64,000 bases of DNA from positions 1-64,000 of the forward strand of contig JAZNTW010000052.1 in the NCBI GenBank assembly GCA_045591925.1, in the 5' to 3' direction. The stretch comes from Firm-04 sp045591925. Lineage in GTDB: Bacteria > Bacillota > Clostridia > Oscillospirales > Ruminococcaceae. The translations under genes were made by a program, and so were the position numbers. The notes beneath the pieces are model-generated. The model had not been told where the DNA came from. It ran no database searches and was given only the letters and a program-made list of their open reading frames with translations. Shown piece by piece: positions 33,847-43,468 of this stretch (positions within the stretch are counted from its first letter, which is position 1; every line of letters starts with the position of its first letter).

Positions 33847-35838
33847 TTACGGATTTTCCGATTCTTCCGAATCCGCTTCGATATCTGCGCCGTCTGTGGC
33901 TGCTTCCGCTTCTGCTTCTGCTGCATCCGGCTCCAGAATGCTGATTTGTTCCTTTTCAATCTTCTTGGCAGCTTCCTCCGCCTTGCGGCTCTCAACAGTC
34001 AGCTCACCCTTCATGATTTGCAGGAATTCTTTCTCATTGACCTTTTCATATTCCAGCAGGAATGCGGTCAGTGCGTCAAGCTGATCGCGGTTCTCACGCA
34101 AAATCGTCAGCGCACGCTCATATGCGCCCTCGACAATGCGGCGAACCTCGGTATCAATGCGCGCTGCAACCTCCTCGGAATAATCGCGAACATGACCGTA
34201 ATCTCTGCCGATGAACACCTCGTCATTGTCCGAGCCGTATGCGACCGGACCCAGCGCATCGGAAAGACCCCATCTTGTTACCATATTCTTAGCGAGCTTG
34301 GTTGCACGCTCGATGTCATTGGATGCGCCTGTGCAGATATCTTCGAGCGCAGTCTTTTCACCGGCTCTGCCGCCCATCATCATGACGATGGTTTCGAGCA
34401 GCTTGGTACGAGTCATGTGATTATCCTCGGTATCCGGACGGGTCCATGTCATACCGGCAGCCATGCCGCGCGGAACAACACTCACCTGCTGCACACGATC
34501 CTGCGTTTTGAGGTGGTATGCTGCAACAGCATGACCTGCCTCATGAACCGCTGTAATGCGCTTGTCACGTACAGTCGGAATATGCGACTTCTTCTCCGGA
34601 CCGGAGATGACTTTCATCGTTGCTTCATCAATATCCGCTGCCGTAATCGCCTTACGATTTTCTCTTGCGGCAAGAATTGCAGCTTCATTGAGCAGGTTTT
34701 CGAGGTCTGCACCGGTAAAGCCCTGAGTATCCTTTGCAATTTCACGGAAATCAACATCCGGACCAATCGGCTTCTTGCCCTTATGAACCTTGAGGATTTC
34801 CTCTCTGCCCTTGACATCCGGATAATTTACCGTAATCTGACGGTCAAATCTGCCCGGTCGCAGCAAAGCAGGGTCGAGAATATCACGGCGGTTGGTTGCC
34901 GCAATGACAATGACGCTTTCCTTTTCGGTAAAGCCGTCCATTTCAACGAGAAGCTGGTTCAGCGTTTGCTCACGTTCATCATGACCGCCGCCGAGACCGG
35001 AGCCTCTGTGTCTGCCGACCGCGTCAATCTCGTCGATGAACACGATTGCCGGCGCGTGCTTCTTTGCCTGTTCAAACAGGTCGCGGACACGGCTTGCACC
35101 AACACCGACGAACATTTCAACGAAATCCGAACCGGAAATCGGGAAGAACGGTACGCCTGCCTCGCCCGCTACAGCTCTTGCAAGCAGCGTTTTACCGGTT
35201 CCGGGAGGACCGAGCAGCAGCACGCCGCGCGGTACACGTGCGCCGATATCGTCATACTTCTTCGGATTTTTGAGGAAGTCAACGATTTCAGCCATTTCAG
35301 CCTTTTCTTCATCAGCACCTGCCACATCGGCAAAGGTTGCCTTTTTGGCAGAACCGCTTTGCGCCTTGATATTTGCTCTGCCGAAGGAATTGATTTTGCC
35401 GCCGCCGTTCGCCTGTCGGAACATCACAACAAACAGCACGATCGCCATAATCATCAGCAGCGCGGTCGGAACGACCGTCAGCATCCACGAATTATCTGTG
35501 ATCTTGAAATAATCCTGCGACAGCTCCGCATTCGGATGCTTTGCATTGTAATCATCACGATAGGTCTCGATGTCGTCCAAAAACAGCGATACATTCGGAA
35601 CCTCATAGGTATGCGTTCTTTCTTCGCCCTCGAGCTTATATTTCAGCTCTCCGGTGCCGAGATCCAATGTATATTCCGTCACCTTGAAGTCATCAAAATA
35701 TGCAAGAATCTCCGAATACTTTGTCACGTGCTGTTTGCTTGAAAGCATCGGCATCAGCACCCAGATCGCAACAATGAACACCAGTGCAATCACCACATAA
35801 GTCAGCAAGCCACGATTTTTGCCCAAGTTAAGATCCAC
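33847..35838 (-). CDS. ftsH: ATP-dependent zinc metalloprotease FtsH
   Basis: 663 residues. Membrane helices at 11-32 and about 118-140 flank an outside domain. AAA+ module: Walker A GPPGTGKT at 210-217, Walker B IVFIDEID ending at 272, second region of homology ATNRRDILDPALLRPGRFD. The zinc site HEAGH is at 432-436. The C-terminal tail is Glu/Ala-rich. It degrades membrane and regulatory proteins. It follows tilS by 14 bp at the end of the rnj operon; the tilS-ftsH neighbourhood is common in Firmicutes. Confidence 0.97.
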   Translation of the reverse strand: MDLNLGKNRGLLTYVVIALVFIVAIWVLMPMLSSKQHVTKYSEILAYFDDFKVTEYTLDLGTGELKYKLEGEERTHTYEVPNVSLFLDDIETYRDDYNAKHPNAELSQDYFKITDNSWMLTVVPTALLMIMAIVLFVVMFRQANGGGKINSFGRANIKAQSGSAKKATFADVAGADEEKAEMAEIVDFLKNPKKYDDIGARVPRGVLLLGPPGTGKTLLARAVAGEAGVPFFPISGSDFVEMFVGVGASRVRDLFEQAKKHAPAIVFIDEIDAVGRHRGSGLGGGHDEREQTLNQLLVEMDGFTEKESVIVIAATNRRDILDPALLRPGRFDRQITVNYPDVKGREEILKVHKGKKPIGPDVDFREIAKDTQGFTGADLENLLNEAAILAARENRKAITAADIDEATMKVISGPEKKSHIPTVRDKRITAVHEAGHAVAAYHLKTQDRVQQVSVVPRGMAAGMTWTRPDTEDNHMTRTKLLETIVMMMGGRAGEKTALEDICTGASNDIERATKLAKNMVTRWGLSDALGPVAYGSDNDEVFIGRDYGHVRDYSEEVAARIDTEVRRIVEGAYERALTILRENRDQLDALTAFLLEYEKVNEKEFLQIMKGELTVESRKAEEAAKKIEKEQISILEPDAAEAEAEAATDGADIEADSEESENP

Positions 35839-35852
35839 TCCTTTTTATATTG

Positions 35853-37205
35853 TCAGTTCTCAGCCGCCCGAACGTCCATCGTCAGGATTCGGCGGCTGTC
35901 TGCATTTGGTTTTACACGTGCCGCAATGCCGATCCGTTCGCACCAGACGCAGCCCAGATCGTCATAGAGAATATGGAGCGTATTGCGCTCCGGCGCCGGC
36001 ACAAGCGCCTGAATCTGTTTTTTCAGCTTTGTATGAAATCCGCGTCCGGGCAGAATCAGTTCATCCTGCGGACGGCACTGTCGAAAATACAGCTTCCCTT
36101 TTATTTTATCAAAATCCAAAGTCTTTTTTGTGTCTGCTATGTGAAGATTCCGTGATAATACGTCACTTGCATCGCAGCGCACATCGCATATCTTTTCCGG
36201 AAACACTTGATTTTCACCAAGCTGCATCGGAATCGGCGCAGTCGGCTGCATATGCGTCTGCATATACAGAATGCCCCGATGCACCCTTGCATAAACATCC
36301 CGTGAGAGATTTACGCAGCCATCGCCCTTTGTCAGCGCGCCGTCGATTGCACAGAGCGTCTCGTATGCCGGATCAATATGCACCGGCAGATACATTCGCG
36401 CCAGCCGCAGCATATATACACGCATCCGCACAGGTCTTGCGTACTGCATCAAGCCACGCAGTCCCAGACCAATCGGGTCAAATGCGGCAGTATATGCCCG
36501 TTCCGCTTCCGCGGTAATGAACGCGTCATCCTCCGTGAGGATCGCTGTCATTCTGGCAATATGCGTGAGTGCCGCCGGATTTTCGCGCAGCATCAGCGGC
36601 ATCAGCTCGGTACGGATTCGATTCCGGCTGCTTTCATTGGTAAAATTGGTGCTGTCCTCGACATAGACTTCTCCGCATTGCTGCAAAAATGTCAGGATTT
36701 CTGATTTTTCAGCAGTCAGAAGCGGTCGGATGATTCTGCCGGAGCGCGGTAAAATTCCGCGCAGACCTCTCATACCGGTGCCGCGCAGCAGATGGAACAG
36801 AACCGTTTCGGCATGATCCGCAGCATGATGCGCTGTCGCGATATCACCCTCCGGAGCCGCCTGCTCCAATGCTTCATAGCGCAGAATCCGCGCTGCCGTT
36901 TCGATGGAAAGCCTGTGCGTCTCGGCATACGCCGGCGCATCGACATACACAAGCTGAAACGGAATCCCATACTTTTTACAAAACTCCGCGCAGAACGCGG
37001 CGTCACGGTCAGCCTCATCGCCCCGTATGCCATGATGCACATGAACAGCACGCAAATCTATCCCAAGCTCCGAACGAAGCCGATACAGGCAAAGCAGCAG
37101 TGCCGTACTATCCGCACCGCCCGAAAACGCAGCCGTACAGATACCGGAACGCGGTCTGCCTGCGCCCGAGCGCACCGTGTCAAGCAGCAAAGTCTCCATG
37201 CTCAT
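35853..37205 (-). CDS. tilS: tRNA(Ile)-lysidine synthetase
   Basis: 450 residues. The ATP-pyrophosphatase loop SGGADST is at residues 28-34, followed by VHVHHGIRGDEADRD and IATAHHAADHAETVLFHLLRG (GTGMRGL) blocks of the TilS N-domain, then the substrate-binding and C-terminal domains. It converts C34 of the minor tRNA-Ile to lysidine so that AUA is read as Ile. The start overlaps the dnaB stop by 4 bp. Confidence 0.95.
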   Translation of the reverse strand: MSMETLLLDTVRSGAGRPRSGICTAAFSGGADSTALLLCLYRLRSELGIDLRAVHVHHGIRGDEADRDAAFCAEFCKKYGIPFQLVYVDAPAYAETHRLSIETAARILRYEALEQAAPEGDIATAHHAADHAETVLFHLLRGTGMRGLRGILPRSGRIIRPLLTAEKSEILTFLQQCGEVYVEDSTNFTNESSRNRIRTELMPLMLRENPAALTHIARMTAILTEDDAFITAEAERAYTAAFDPIGLGLRGLMQYARPVRMRVYMLRLARMYLPVHIDPAYETLCAIDGALTKGDGCVNLSRDVYARVHRGILYMQTHMQPTAPIPMQLGENQVFPEKICDVRCDASDVLSRNLHIADTKKTLDFDKIKGKLYFRQCRPQDELILPGRGFHTKLKKQIQALVPAPERNTLHILYDDLGCVWCERIGIAARVKPNADSRRILTMDVRAAEN

Positions 37206-38584
37206 TCCGGCGGCGCCTCGCCCTGCTCAACCGGTGAAAATCTCGTAAACTGCGGGTCCCAGATCATCTTGATCGTTCCGGTGCTGCCGTGACGGTTCTT
37301 TGCAACAATACATTCCACCTCGACCGCCGCATCCGTTTTTTCTTTCTGATAGTAAAAATCATTGTAGAGAAACATGATGATATCGGCGTCCTGCTCGATC
37401 GAACCGGATTCACGCAGGTCGGACATCATCGGCCGCTTATCGGTACGGCTCTCAACGCCACGGTTGAGCTGTGAAAGCAGCAGAACCGGAACATTCAGTT
37501 CCTTTGCCATCAGCTTTAAATTTCTTGTGATATCGGAAATGACGAGAACACGGTTTTCCGATTTCAGCGGCGCATCCATCAGCTGCAAATAGTCGATGAC
37601 CACCATGCCCAGATTTTTCACTCTGCGAAGCTGCGCTTTCATGGCAGGAACCGTGATACCGGTCGCTTCGGACAGATACAGGTTCATTCTGCTGAGAACA
37701 TCGGCGCTGCTTGCGATTCGATTCCACTCCGCAGGCTCCATTCTGCCGGTACGCAGCTTATGTGCATTGACCAGTGCCTCCGTCGAAATCATACGGGAAG
37801 CAAGCTGCTCAAGACCCATTTCGAGCGAATAGATCGCGACATTTCTGCCGGTGCGTCTTGCGACATTGGAAGCAAGATTCAGCGCGAACGAGGTCTTACC
37901 CATACCGGGTCGTGCAGCAAGAATCACAAGGTCGGAATTGTTCATACCGCCTGTGACAGCGTCTAGCTCCGGATAACCGGTCTTTGCACCGATATACTGT
38001 TCACGCTCCGGACCGGTAATTTTGCGCAGATAGTCAAAGGTCGAGACAACAACATCCCGAATCGGAACCAGTCCTCTGACATCTCTGCCCTGCCGGATAT
38101 CATAAATCCGCTGTTCCGCAGAATCCAGCAAGGTCTGCGCGGATTCGGAGCCGACTGCAATTTCACGCAGAAGCTCCCGTGCGACAGTCGCAAGCGAACG
38201 CGCACAGTATCGCTCCGCAACAATCTTACAATAGCTGACAATATTCTCCGCAGACGGCACGCTTTCCATGAGATTGCGCAGATAGTTTCTGCCTTCGCTT
38301 TCGTTTTCAAAAATGCCCTCGCGAACGGCTTCATGCACAACCACAACCGGATCAAGCTGCTGATCCTGACCGCCGCTTTGGAAAATGGACAGAATCACAT
38401 GAAAGAGCTGCTTGTGCTGCTCCAAATAAAAATACTCCGCACGAATATGCTCCAGTGCAATGGAAATCATTTCCGGACTGACCAGAATTGCACCAAGCAC
38501 CGCCTGCTCCGCTTCATCGCTATAGGGCAATGCCTGCTCGGTGAGCGCGTCGGAATATCCCGAATAGCCGGCAGAATCAGCCAT
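37202..38584 (-). CDS. dnaB: Replicative DNA helicase DnaB
   Basis: 460 residues from ATG 38584, chosen because it overlaps the rplI stop by 8 bp and yields the normal N-terminus (LPYSDEAEQAVLGAILVSPE). The RecA-like domain has the P-loop AARPGMGKTSFALNLASNVA, the DYLQLM block and LLLSQLNRGVESR-DKRPMMSDLRESGSIEQ. It unwinds DNA at the replication fork as a hexamer. The rplI-dnaB pair is a conserved Firmicutes arrangement. Confidence 0.97.
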   Translation of the reverse strand: MADSAGYSGYSDALTEQALPYSDEAEQAVLGAILVSPEMISIALEHIRAEYFYLEQHKQLFHVILSIFQSGGQDQQLDPVVVVHEAVREGIFENESEGRNYLRNLMESVPSAENIVSYCKIVAERYCARSLATVARELLREIAVGSESAQTLLDSAEQRIYDIRQGRDVRGLVPIRDVVVSTFDYLRKITGPEREQYIGAKTGYPELDAVTGGMNNSDLVILAARPGMGKTSFALNLASNVARRTGRNVAIYSLEMGLEQLASRMISTEALVNAHKLRTGRMEPAEWNRIASSADVLSRMNLYLSEATGITVPAMKAQLRRVKNLGMVVIDYLQLMDAPLKSENRVLVISDITRNLKLMAKELNVPVLLLSQLNRGVESRTDKRPMMSDLRESGSIEQDADIIMFLYNDFYYQKEKTDAAVEVECIVAKNRHGSTGTIKMIWDPQFTRFSPVEQGEAPPE

Positions 38585-39029
38585 TTTCCACCACCACAGA
38601 AACCGTAAACTTTGCGGAAATGCCGCTATACAGCTTGGCTTCTGCGCTATAATCTCCGGCATTCTTCATCTCGCTGCTGACAGACAGCTTGCGCTTGTCA
38701 ACCGCAAAGCCAAACTGCTCTTTCAACGCATCTGCGACATTGCCAAGCGTTACAGCGCCAAAGAGCTTACCGCCCTGACCGCCCTTTGCGCGAATGGTCA
38801 GCGTTTTGCCTTCGAGCTTTGCAGCCTGCTCCTTTGCCTCCTGCGTTGCAACATCAATCTTATGCTGTGCGGACGCCTTCTGTCCGGCGAGCTTATTCAG
38901 GTTTTCGTTGGTTGCTTCGACGGCAAGACCCTTGCCAATCAAAAAATTACGGGCATAGCCATCGGACACATTTTTGATTTCGCCCTGCTTACCGGTGCCC
39001 TTGACATCCTGCAACAAAATTACTTTCAT
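38577..39029 (-). CDS. rplI: 50S ribosomal protein L9
   Basis: 150 residues, typical length. It has the N-terminal signature MKVILLQDVKGTGKQGEIKN followed by VSDGYARNFLIGKGLA, a connecting helix and the C-terminal domain (KLFGAVTLGNVADALKEQFG). It binds 23S rRNA near the L1 stalk. Confidence 0.98.
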   Translation of the reverse strand: MKVILLQDVKGTGKQGEIKNVSDGYARNFLIGKGLAVEATNENLNKLAGQKASAQHKIDVATQEAKEQAAKLEGKTLTIRAKGGQGGKLFGAVTLGNVADALKEQFGFAVDKRKLSVSSEMKNAGDYSAEAKLYSGISAKFTVSVVVENG

Positions 39030-39036
39030 TCTTATC

Positions 39037-41031
39037 TCATCCTTTCAACTCAGAATCTGTTTCTTCTGTTTGTGGTTTGGTATCCACCTGATTCAACACC
39101 TCGATGAGCATTTCACCGAGCTTTGCGAGCGAACAATCCGTGCGCTGTGCAGCAGCCATGATCTGATGACCGCCGCCGCCGAGCTGCTCCATAATGACCT
39201 GCACGTTCACCATACCGAGCGAACGCGCCGAAACACAAGCCTGTGCGCCGATCTGGAACAGCACAAACGATGCCTCAACGCCTGCGACGCCCAGCAGCTC
39301 ATCCGCAGCCTGTGCAGCAATGACGCGGATATCCGGTATCTCCTCTGTTGCGACGGAAATTGCATATTTTCCATGCAGCTTCGCACCGGAAACCAGTCTG
39401 GAACGCCGCTGACAGGCCTCCATGGATTCCGCAAACAAGGTCTTGACCTCAATCGGGTCTGCACCGCGTTCACGCAGGAACGCCGCGACCTCAAATGTAT
39501 GTACGCCAGTCTGCATGACAAAGTTTTTCGTATCGAGCATGATGCCAGCGAGCAGTGCCGATGCACAGAACTTCGGCATTTCCTCACGCCAGTCAAAATA
39601 CTGAATCATACCGGTAACAAGCTCCGCAGCCGAGGAAGCGTGTGGATCATGCAGCTTCAGCGTTGTATTATCGAGATAATTCACCATTTGTCTATGGTGG
39701 TCGATGACAACCACATGACGCGCCAGACGATACAGCTCTACGTCCTCCACGATATCCTTGCTGAACGTATCGACAATGACAAGCAAATCGGTATCGCGAA
39801 TCTGCTGCCGTGCGGTTTCCGGTGGGATCATGCAGCCCGGCATCTCCGCAGCAATCTGATTTGTCAGCAAATTGGCAAGGGTCGATTCGGTACGAATGAC
39901 AATATTATATGGGATACCGGTTTGCTCCGCAATAAATGCAACGCCAACCGCTGCGCCGACCGCGTCAAGGTCACTCGCACGGTGTCCCATAATATATACA
40001 TGAGAGCTGTGCGACATCAGGCGAAGCAAATCCTTGGCGATCGCACGGTTCTTCGCCTTGTTTTTATGCTCAATGCCCTGCGAAACGCCGCCGTAGAACG
40101 AAAATCCGCTGTCGGTCTTGACGGCAACCTGATCGCCGCCTCTGCCGAGTGCCATGTCGAGTGACTGCTGTGCGAATCGTTCATTCTCTTGGAGCGTATC
40201 GCCGCATCGTCCAACGCCAATCGAGAGCGTCATGATATTTCTGCCGCGGACATTGATCTTGCGAACAGCGTCCAGCAGCGGAAAATGTGCGCGCTCCATT
40301 TCAAGGCAATGTTTTGCTTCGGTCAGCACCATAAAGCGATCCTCATCAAGATGACAGAAGATGCTTTCCGTACCATCGAGCATTTTGTCAAACAGGGATT
40401 CCAGTGCAGCCAGCACCGCGGCGCGTTCACTCTGCCGGGTTCCGCTGAACAAATCCTCATAGTTATCAATATTGATGAGAAGCACGCAGGTACGCGTATC
40501 CAGATATACTCTGCGCAGTGTGGCATAATTCGTGATATCCTCTAGGCTGAACAGCATCGCATAGCCGTCCTTGCGCACATAATCGGTACGCGTCACACGA
40601 AACTGCTTTTCATTCATCGCAAGCTCGATGGATTCGCCATCCTCAATCGCATCCGGACGAAACGGCAGCACCGATCGCAGCTGCAAGCCAAACACATCGC
40701 CGCCTCCGGCAATTTGCTCGGAGAATGCGTCGTTGAACCAGATGATCTCATGCCGCTTATCGACAATCACAAGCGGTACCGACATATGTGCCGGCGCCGT
40801 CTGCATCGTCCGCGTCAGCGTATTATTCATGCGCGCAATATACCGCAGCGTATTTTTCCGGATCAGGTAGATTTCATACCCCAGCCATCCTGCGGCGGCA
40901 AGCAGCATCAGCAGCGTCACCCAGAACATGGCAATCTTCCCTTTTGAATACGCCATGATCACCGCAATCAGACCTGTCAGCGCGAGCAGTCCGGAAGCTG
41001 TAATCAGTCTCCACGGCTGATTTTTTTGCAT
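39037..41031 (-). CDS. gdpP: Cyclic di-AMP phosphodiesterase, GdpP type
   Basis: 664 residues. Two membrane helices lie in residues 8-55. A PAS-like domain (about 85-170) is followed by a degenerate GGDEF domain (CHLDEDRFMVL in place of GGDEF). The DHH phosphodiesterase has MGHRASDLDAVG (H350, D354, D356), VDT at 420-422, DHH at 444-446, and DHHA1 with LGGGGHQ. It hydrolyses c-di-AMP to pApA. The gdpP-rplI-dnaB order is conserved in Firmicutes, which supports the call. Confidence 0.93.
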   Translation of the reverse strand: MQKNQPWRLITASGLLALTGLIAVIMAYSKGKIAMFWVTLLMLLAAAGWLGYEIYLIRKNTLRYIARMNNTLTRTMQTAPAHMSVPLVIVDKRHEIIWFNDAFSEQIAGGGDVFGLQLRSVLPFRPDAIEDGESIELAMNEKQFRVTRTDYVRKDGYAMLFSLEDITNYATLRRVYLDTRTCVLLINIDNYEDLFSGTRQSERAAVLAALESLFDKMLDGTESIFCHLDEDRFMVLTEAKHCLEMERAHFPLLDAVRKINVRGRNIMTLSIGVGRCGDTLQENERFAQQSLDMALGRGGDQVAVKTDSGFSFYGGVSQGIEHKNKAKNRAIAKDLLRLMSHSSHVYIMGHRASDLDAVGAAVGVAFIAEQTGIPYNIVIRTESTLANLLTNQIAAEMPGCMIPPETARQQIRDTDLLVIVDTFSKDIVEDVELYRLARHVVVIDHHRQMVNYLDNTTLKLHDPHASSAAELVTGMIQYFDWREEMPKFCASALLAGIMLDTKNFVMQTGVHTFEVAAFLRERGADPIEVKTLFAESMEACQRRSRLVSGAKLHGKYAISVATEEIPDIRVIAAQAADELLGVAGVEASFVLFQIGAQACVSARSLGMVNVQVIMEQLGGGGHQIMAAAQRTDCSLAKLGEMLIEVLNQVDTKPQTEETDSELKG

Positions 41032-41072
41032 GATAACACCTGCCTTTTCGTGAATTCAGACATACCCGATGC

Positions 41073-43043
41073 TCAAACCTCCATAATAATCGGCAGGATC
41101 ATCGGAGAACGCTTGGTCTTTTGGAAAATATGATCAGACAGCACATCGCGCAGCTTGCCCTTGAGCGCATTCCAGTCGCGCAGCTCATTGGGCATACACT
41201 GTTCCAATGTTGCAGCAAGCAAAAGCCGTGCCTCGTCCATCATCGCCTCTGCCTCACGGACATAGACAAAGCCTCGCGAAATCAGCTCCGGACCGGATAC
41301 GATTTCATTTTGTGCAGAGTCAATGCCGATCACAATGATAATCAAGCCATCCTGTGCCAGATGCTTTCTGTCGCGCAGCACGATCGAGCCGACATCGCCG
41401 ACGCCGAGACCGTCTACCAGCACTCTGCCGGCAGGAACCTGCCCGACAATCTTCATATCCATGCCGTTTGACTCAATCACATCACCGATTTGTCCGACAA
41501 TGATATGATCCTCTGCCATGCCAAGCTCCATGGCAAGCTCTGCGTGCTTTTTGAGATGCTTATACTCGCCGTGAACCGGAATGAAGAACTTCGGCTTTGT
41601 CAGCGAGAGCATCAGCTTCAGCTCCTCCTGACAAGCGTGACCGGAAACGTGTACCTCATACATTTTCTCGTACACGACCTGCGCGCCGGATTTCATCAGT
41701 TCATTGACCACGCGCGTTACATATTTCTCGTTACCTGGAATTGGTGTTGCGGAAATAATGATGAAATCCTGCGGCGTAATGTTGACCTTTTTGTGGTCGC
41801 CCATCGCCATACGCGTCAATGCGGACATCGGTTCACCCTGACTGCCCGTTGTAATCAGCACGATCTGCTCTGCCGAATACCGGTTCATAAGGTCGATGTC
41901 GATGATGGTATTATCCTTGACCTCCAGATAGCCCAGCTCACGCGCAATCGCAATGACATTCACCATGCTTCTGCCAAAGACGGCAACCTTTCTGCCGCTG
42001 CGCTCCGCACAGTTGATGATCTGCTGGACTCTGTGGATATTGGAAGAAAATGTCGCAATAATGATGCGTCTGCCCTCTGCCTCGGAAAAGAGCTTATCGA
42101 AGGATAAGCCAACCTTTCGCTCTGTCGGCGTATAACCCGGACGCTCCGCATTGGTCGAATCTGCCATCAGCGCAAGCACGCCGCGGCTGCCCAGCTCGCC
42201 AAATCTGCCCAGATCAATGATACCGCCGTTGATCGGGGAATAGTCCACCTTAAAGTCGCCCGTATGCACGAGCACACCTGCCGGCGTGTGAATCGCAAGA
42301 CCGACCGCATCCGGAATCGAATGGTTGACATGGATCAGCTCAACTGCCATGCAGCCCATCCGAATCGTTTTCCGCGGCTGTACGACATTCAGCGAAACCT
42401 TTCCGCTGAGCTGATGCTCCTTCAGCTTTGCCTCAAACAGCGCAAGCGTCAGGCGCGCGCCGTAAACGGGCGTGTTGACTTTTTTCAGCAGATACGCAAG
42501 TCCGCCGATATGGTCCTCGTGGCCGTGGGTCAGCACGATGCCGCGCAGCTTGTCGGCGTTCCGTTCAATATAGGTGAAATCCGGAAGCACCAAATCAACG
42601 CCGAGCATTTCAGCATCCGGAAACGCAAGACCGCAGTCGATGATAAACATATCATTGGCGCATTCGATGACGGTCATGTTCTTTCCGATCTCACCAAGAC
42701 CGCCAAGCGGAATAATTTTCACGGGTGTTTTTGTACGCAGCGGCTTTTCTTTCGGCTGTGTCTGCTGTGCGCGCTGCACATTCGCGTGACGCGGCGTGCC
42801 TACTTGCTTTCCGGCGCCATCAGCACTGATTTTTTTTGAAACGGCAGCCTGATTTTTCGCTGCTTTATCGGCTTTTGCACGCTCCTGCTTTTCCAGTTTT
42901 TCACTGACAAGCTCCAGCGAATTGATTTTTCTGCCGATTGCCGCAAGCGGGATACCGTTCCGCTGCGATTTCCCTCTTGGAAATCCACCCTTGCCGGAAC
43001 GGTCTGTATTTCTGTTCAAATTATAGTTCCTCACTTTCCGCAA
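41073..43043 (-). CDS. rnj: Ribonuclease J
   Basis: 656 residues. A basic, Lys/Gln/Ala-rich extension of about 105 residues precedes the metallo-beta-lactamase domain, which starts at VKIIPLGGLGEIGKNMTVI and carries HGHEDH at 173-178. The beta-CASP part has TFSSNIHRVQQI and the later SGHACQEELKLM block and HGEYKHLKKHAELA. It is a 5'-3' exo- and endonuclease for mRNA decay and rRNA maturation. The long N-terminal tail is beyond normal RNase J length. It is the first gene of the six-gene minus-strand operon. Confidence 0.95.
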   Translation of the reverse strand: MRKVRNYNLNRNTDRSGKGGFPRGKSQRNGIPLAAIGRKINSLELVSEKLEKQERAKADKAAKNQAAVSKKISADGAGKQVGTPRHANVQRAQQTQPKEKPLRTKTPVKIIPLGGLGEIGKNMTVIECANDMFIIDCGLAFPDAEMLGVDLVLPDFTYIERNADKLRGIVLTHGHEDHIGGLAYLLKKVNTPVYGARLTLALFEAKLKEHQLSGKVSLNVVQPRKTIRMGCMAVELIHVNHSIPDAVGLAIHTPAGVLVHTGDFKVDYSPINGGIIDLGRFGELGSRGVLALMADSTNAERPGYTPTERKVGLSFDKLFSEAEGRRIIIATFSSNIHRVQQIINCAERSGRKVAVFGRSMVNVIAIARELGYLEVKDNTIIDIDLMNRYSAEQIVLITTGSQGEPMSALTRMAMGDHKKVNITPQDFIIISATPIPGNEKYVTRVVNELMKSGAQVVYEKMYEVHVSGHACQEELKLMLSLTKPKFFIPVHGEYKHLKKHAELAMELGMAEDHIIVGQIGDVIESNGMDMKIVGQVPAGRVLVDGLGVGDVGSIVLRDRKHLAQDGLIIIVIGIDSAQNEIVSGPELISRGFVYVREAEAMMDEARLLLAATLEQCMPNELRDWNALKGKLRDVLSDHIFQKTKRSPMILPIIMEV

Positions 43044-43093
43044 AATTCACAGTGAACTCTGCAAAATAATTCTGGGTATATCAATACAGAATA

Positions 43094-43122
43094 AGTATAC
43101 GCCAAATACATAAAAAAGTCAA
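43094..43122 (-). promoter_or_regulatory. Promoter of the rnj-gdpP-rplI-dnaB-tilS-ftsH operon
   Basis: On the minus strand: TTGACT (43117-43122), 17-nt spacer, TATACT (43094-43099). Confidence 0.7.
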
Positions 43123-43380
43123 GTCTCTGCTTGCCTAACCGCGCGATTTTCGGAAACTAAGGCAAAATAATGCGTGAATCTGCACGGATTTTGCCGAATT
43201 GATGCAGGCGTCAAATTTTCGGTGAAACGTATGAATCAATATTGCTTTTGTTTGCTGTAATATTGCCATTTTTGAGGTTTATGAATCGCAACTTGTTACT
43301 TTATCATTGACAAATCTGCTATCCGTAACTTTACTAAAGCGCGGCGTTCTCGTTTAATTGCCGAATTTATCAAATTTCAT
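43123..43380. other. AT-rich intergenic stretch between divergent operons
   Basis: About 260 bp without a supported gene, tRNA or riboswitch consensus. Several T-rich tracts and the word ggaaactaaggcaaaataatg are present but form no clear structure. It may hold operators for the mannanase, none of which I can define. Confidence 0.5.
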
Positions 43381-43409
43381 TTGACATCCACAGGATTTCT
43401 GTATATAAT
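43381..43409 (+). promoter_or_regulatory. Promoter of the mannanase gene
   Basis: TTGACA (43381-43386), 17-nt spacer, TATAAT (43404-43409), both perfect consensus. Confidence 0.85.
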
Positions 43410-43468
43410 ATAGGCATACACAGAGAAATTCTTCCGCATACTGTAAAAATTTTGAAGGAGTGGTTATT

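Noticed and set aside
33946..35742. A 598-codon open frame antisense to ftsH
   Set aside because: The ftsH motifs on the other strand are complete; the antisense product is cysteine- and histidine-rich without any domain pattern.
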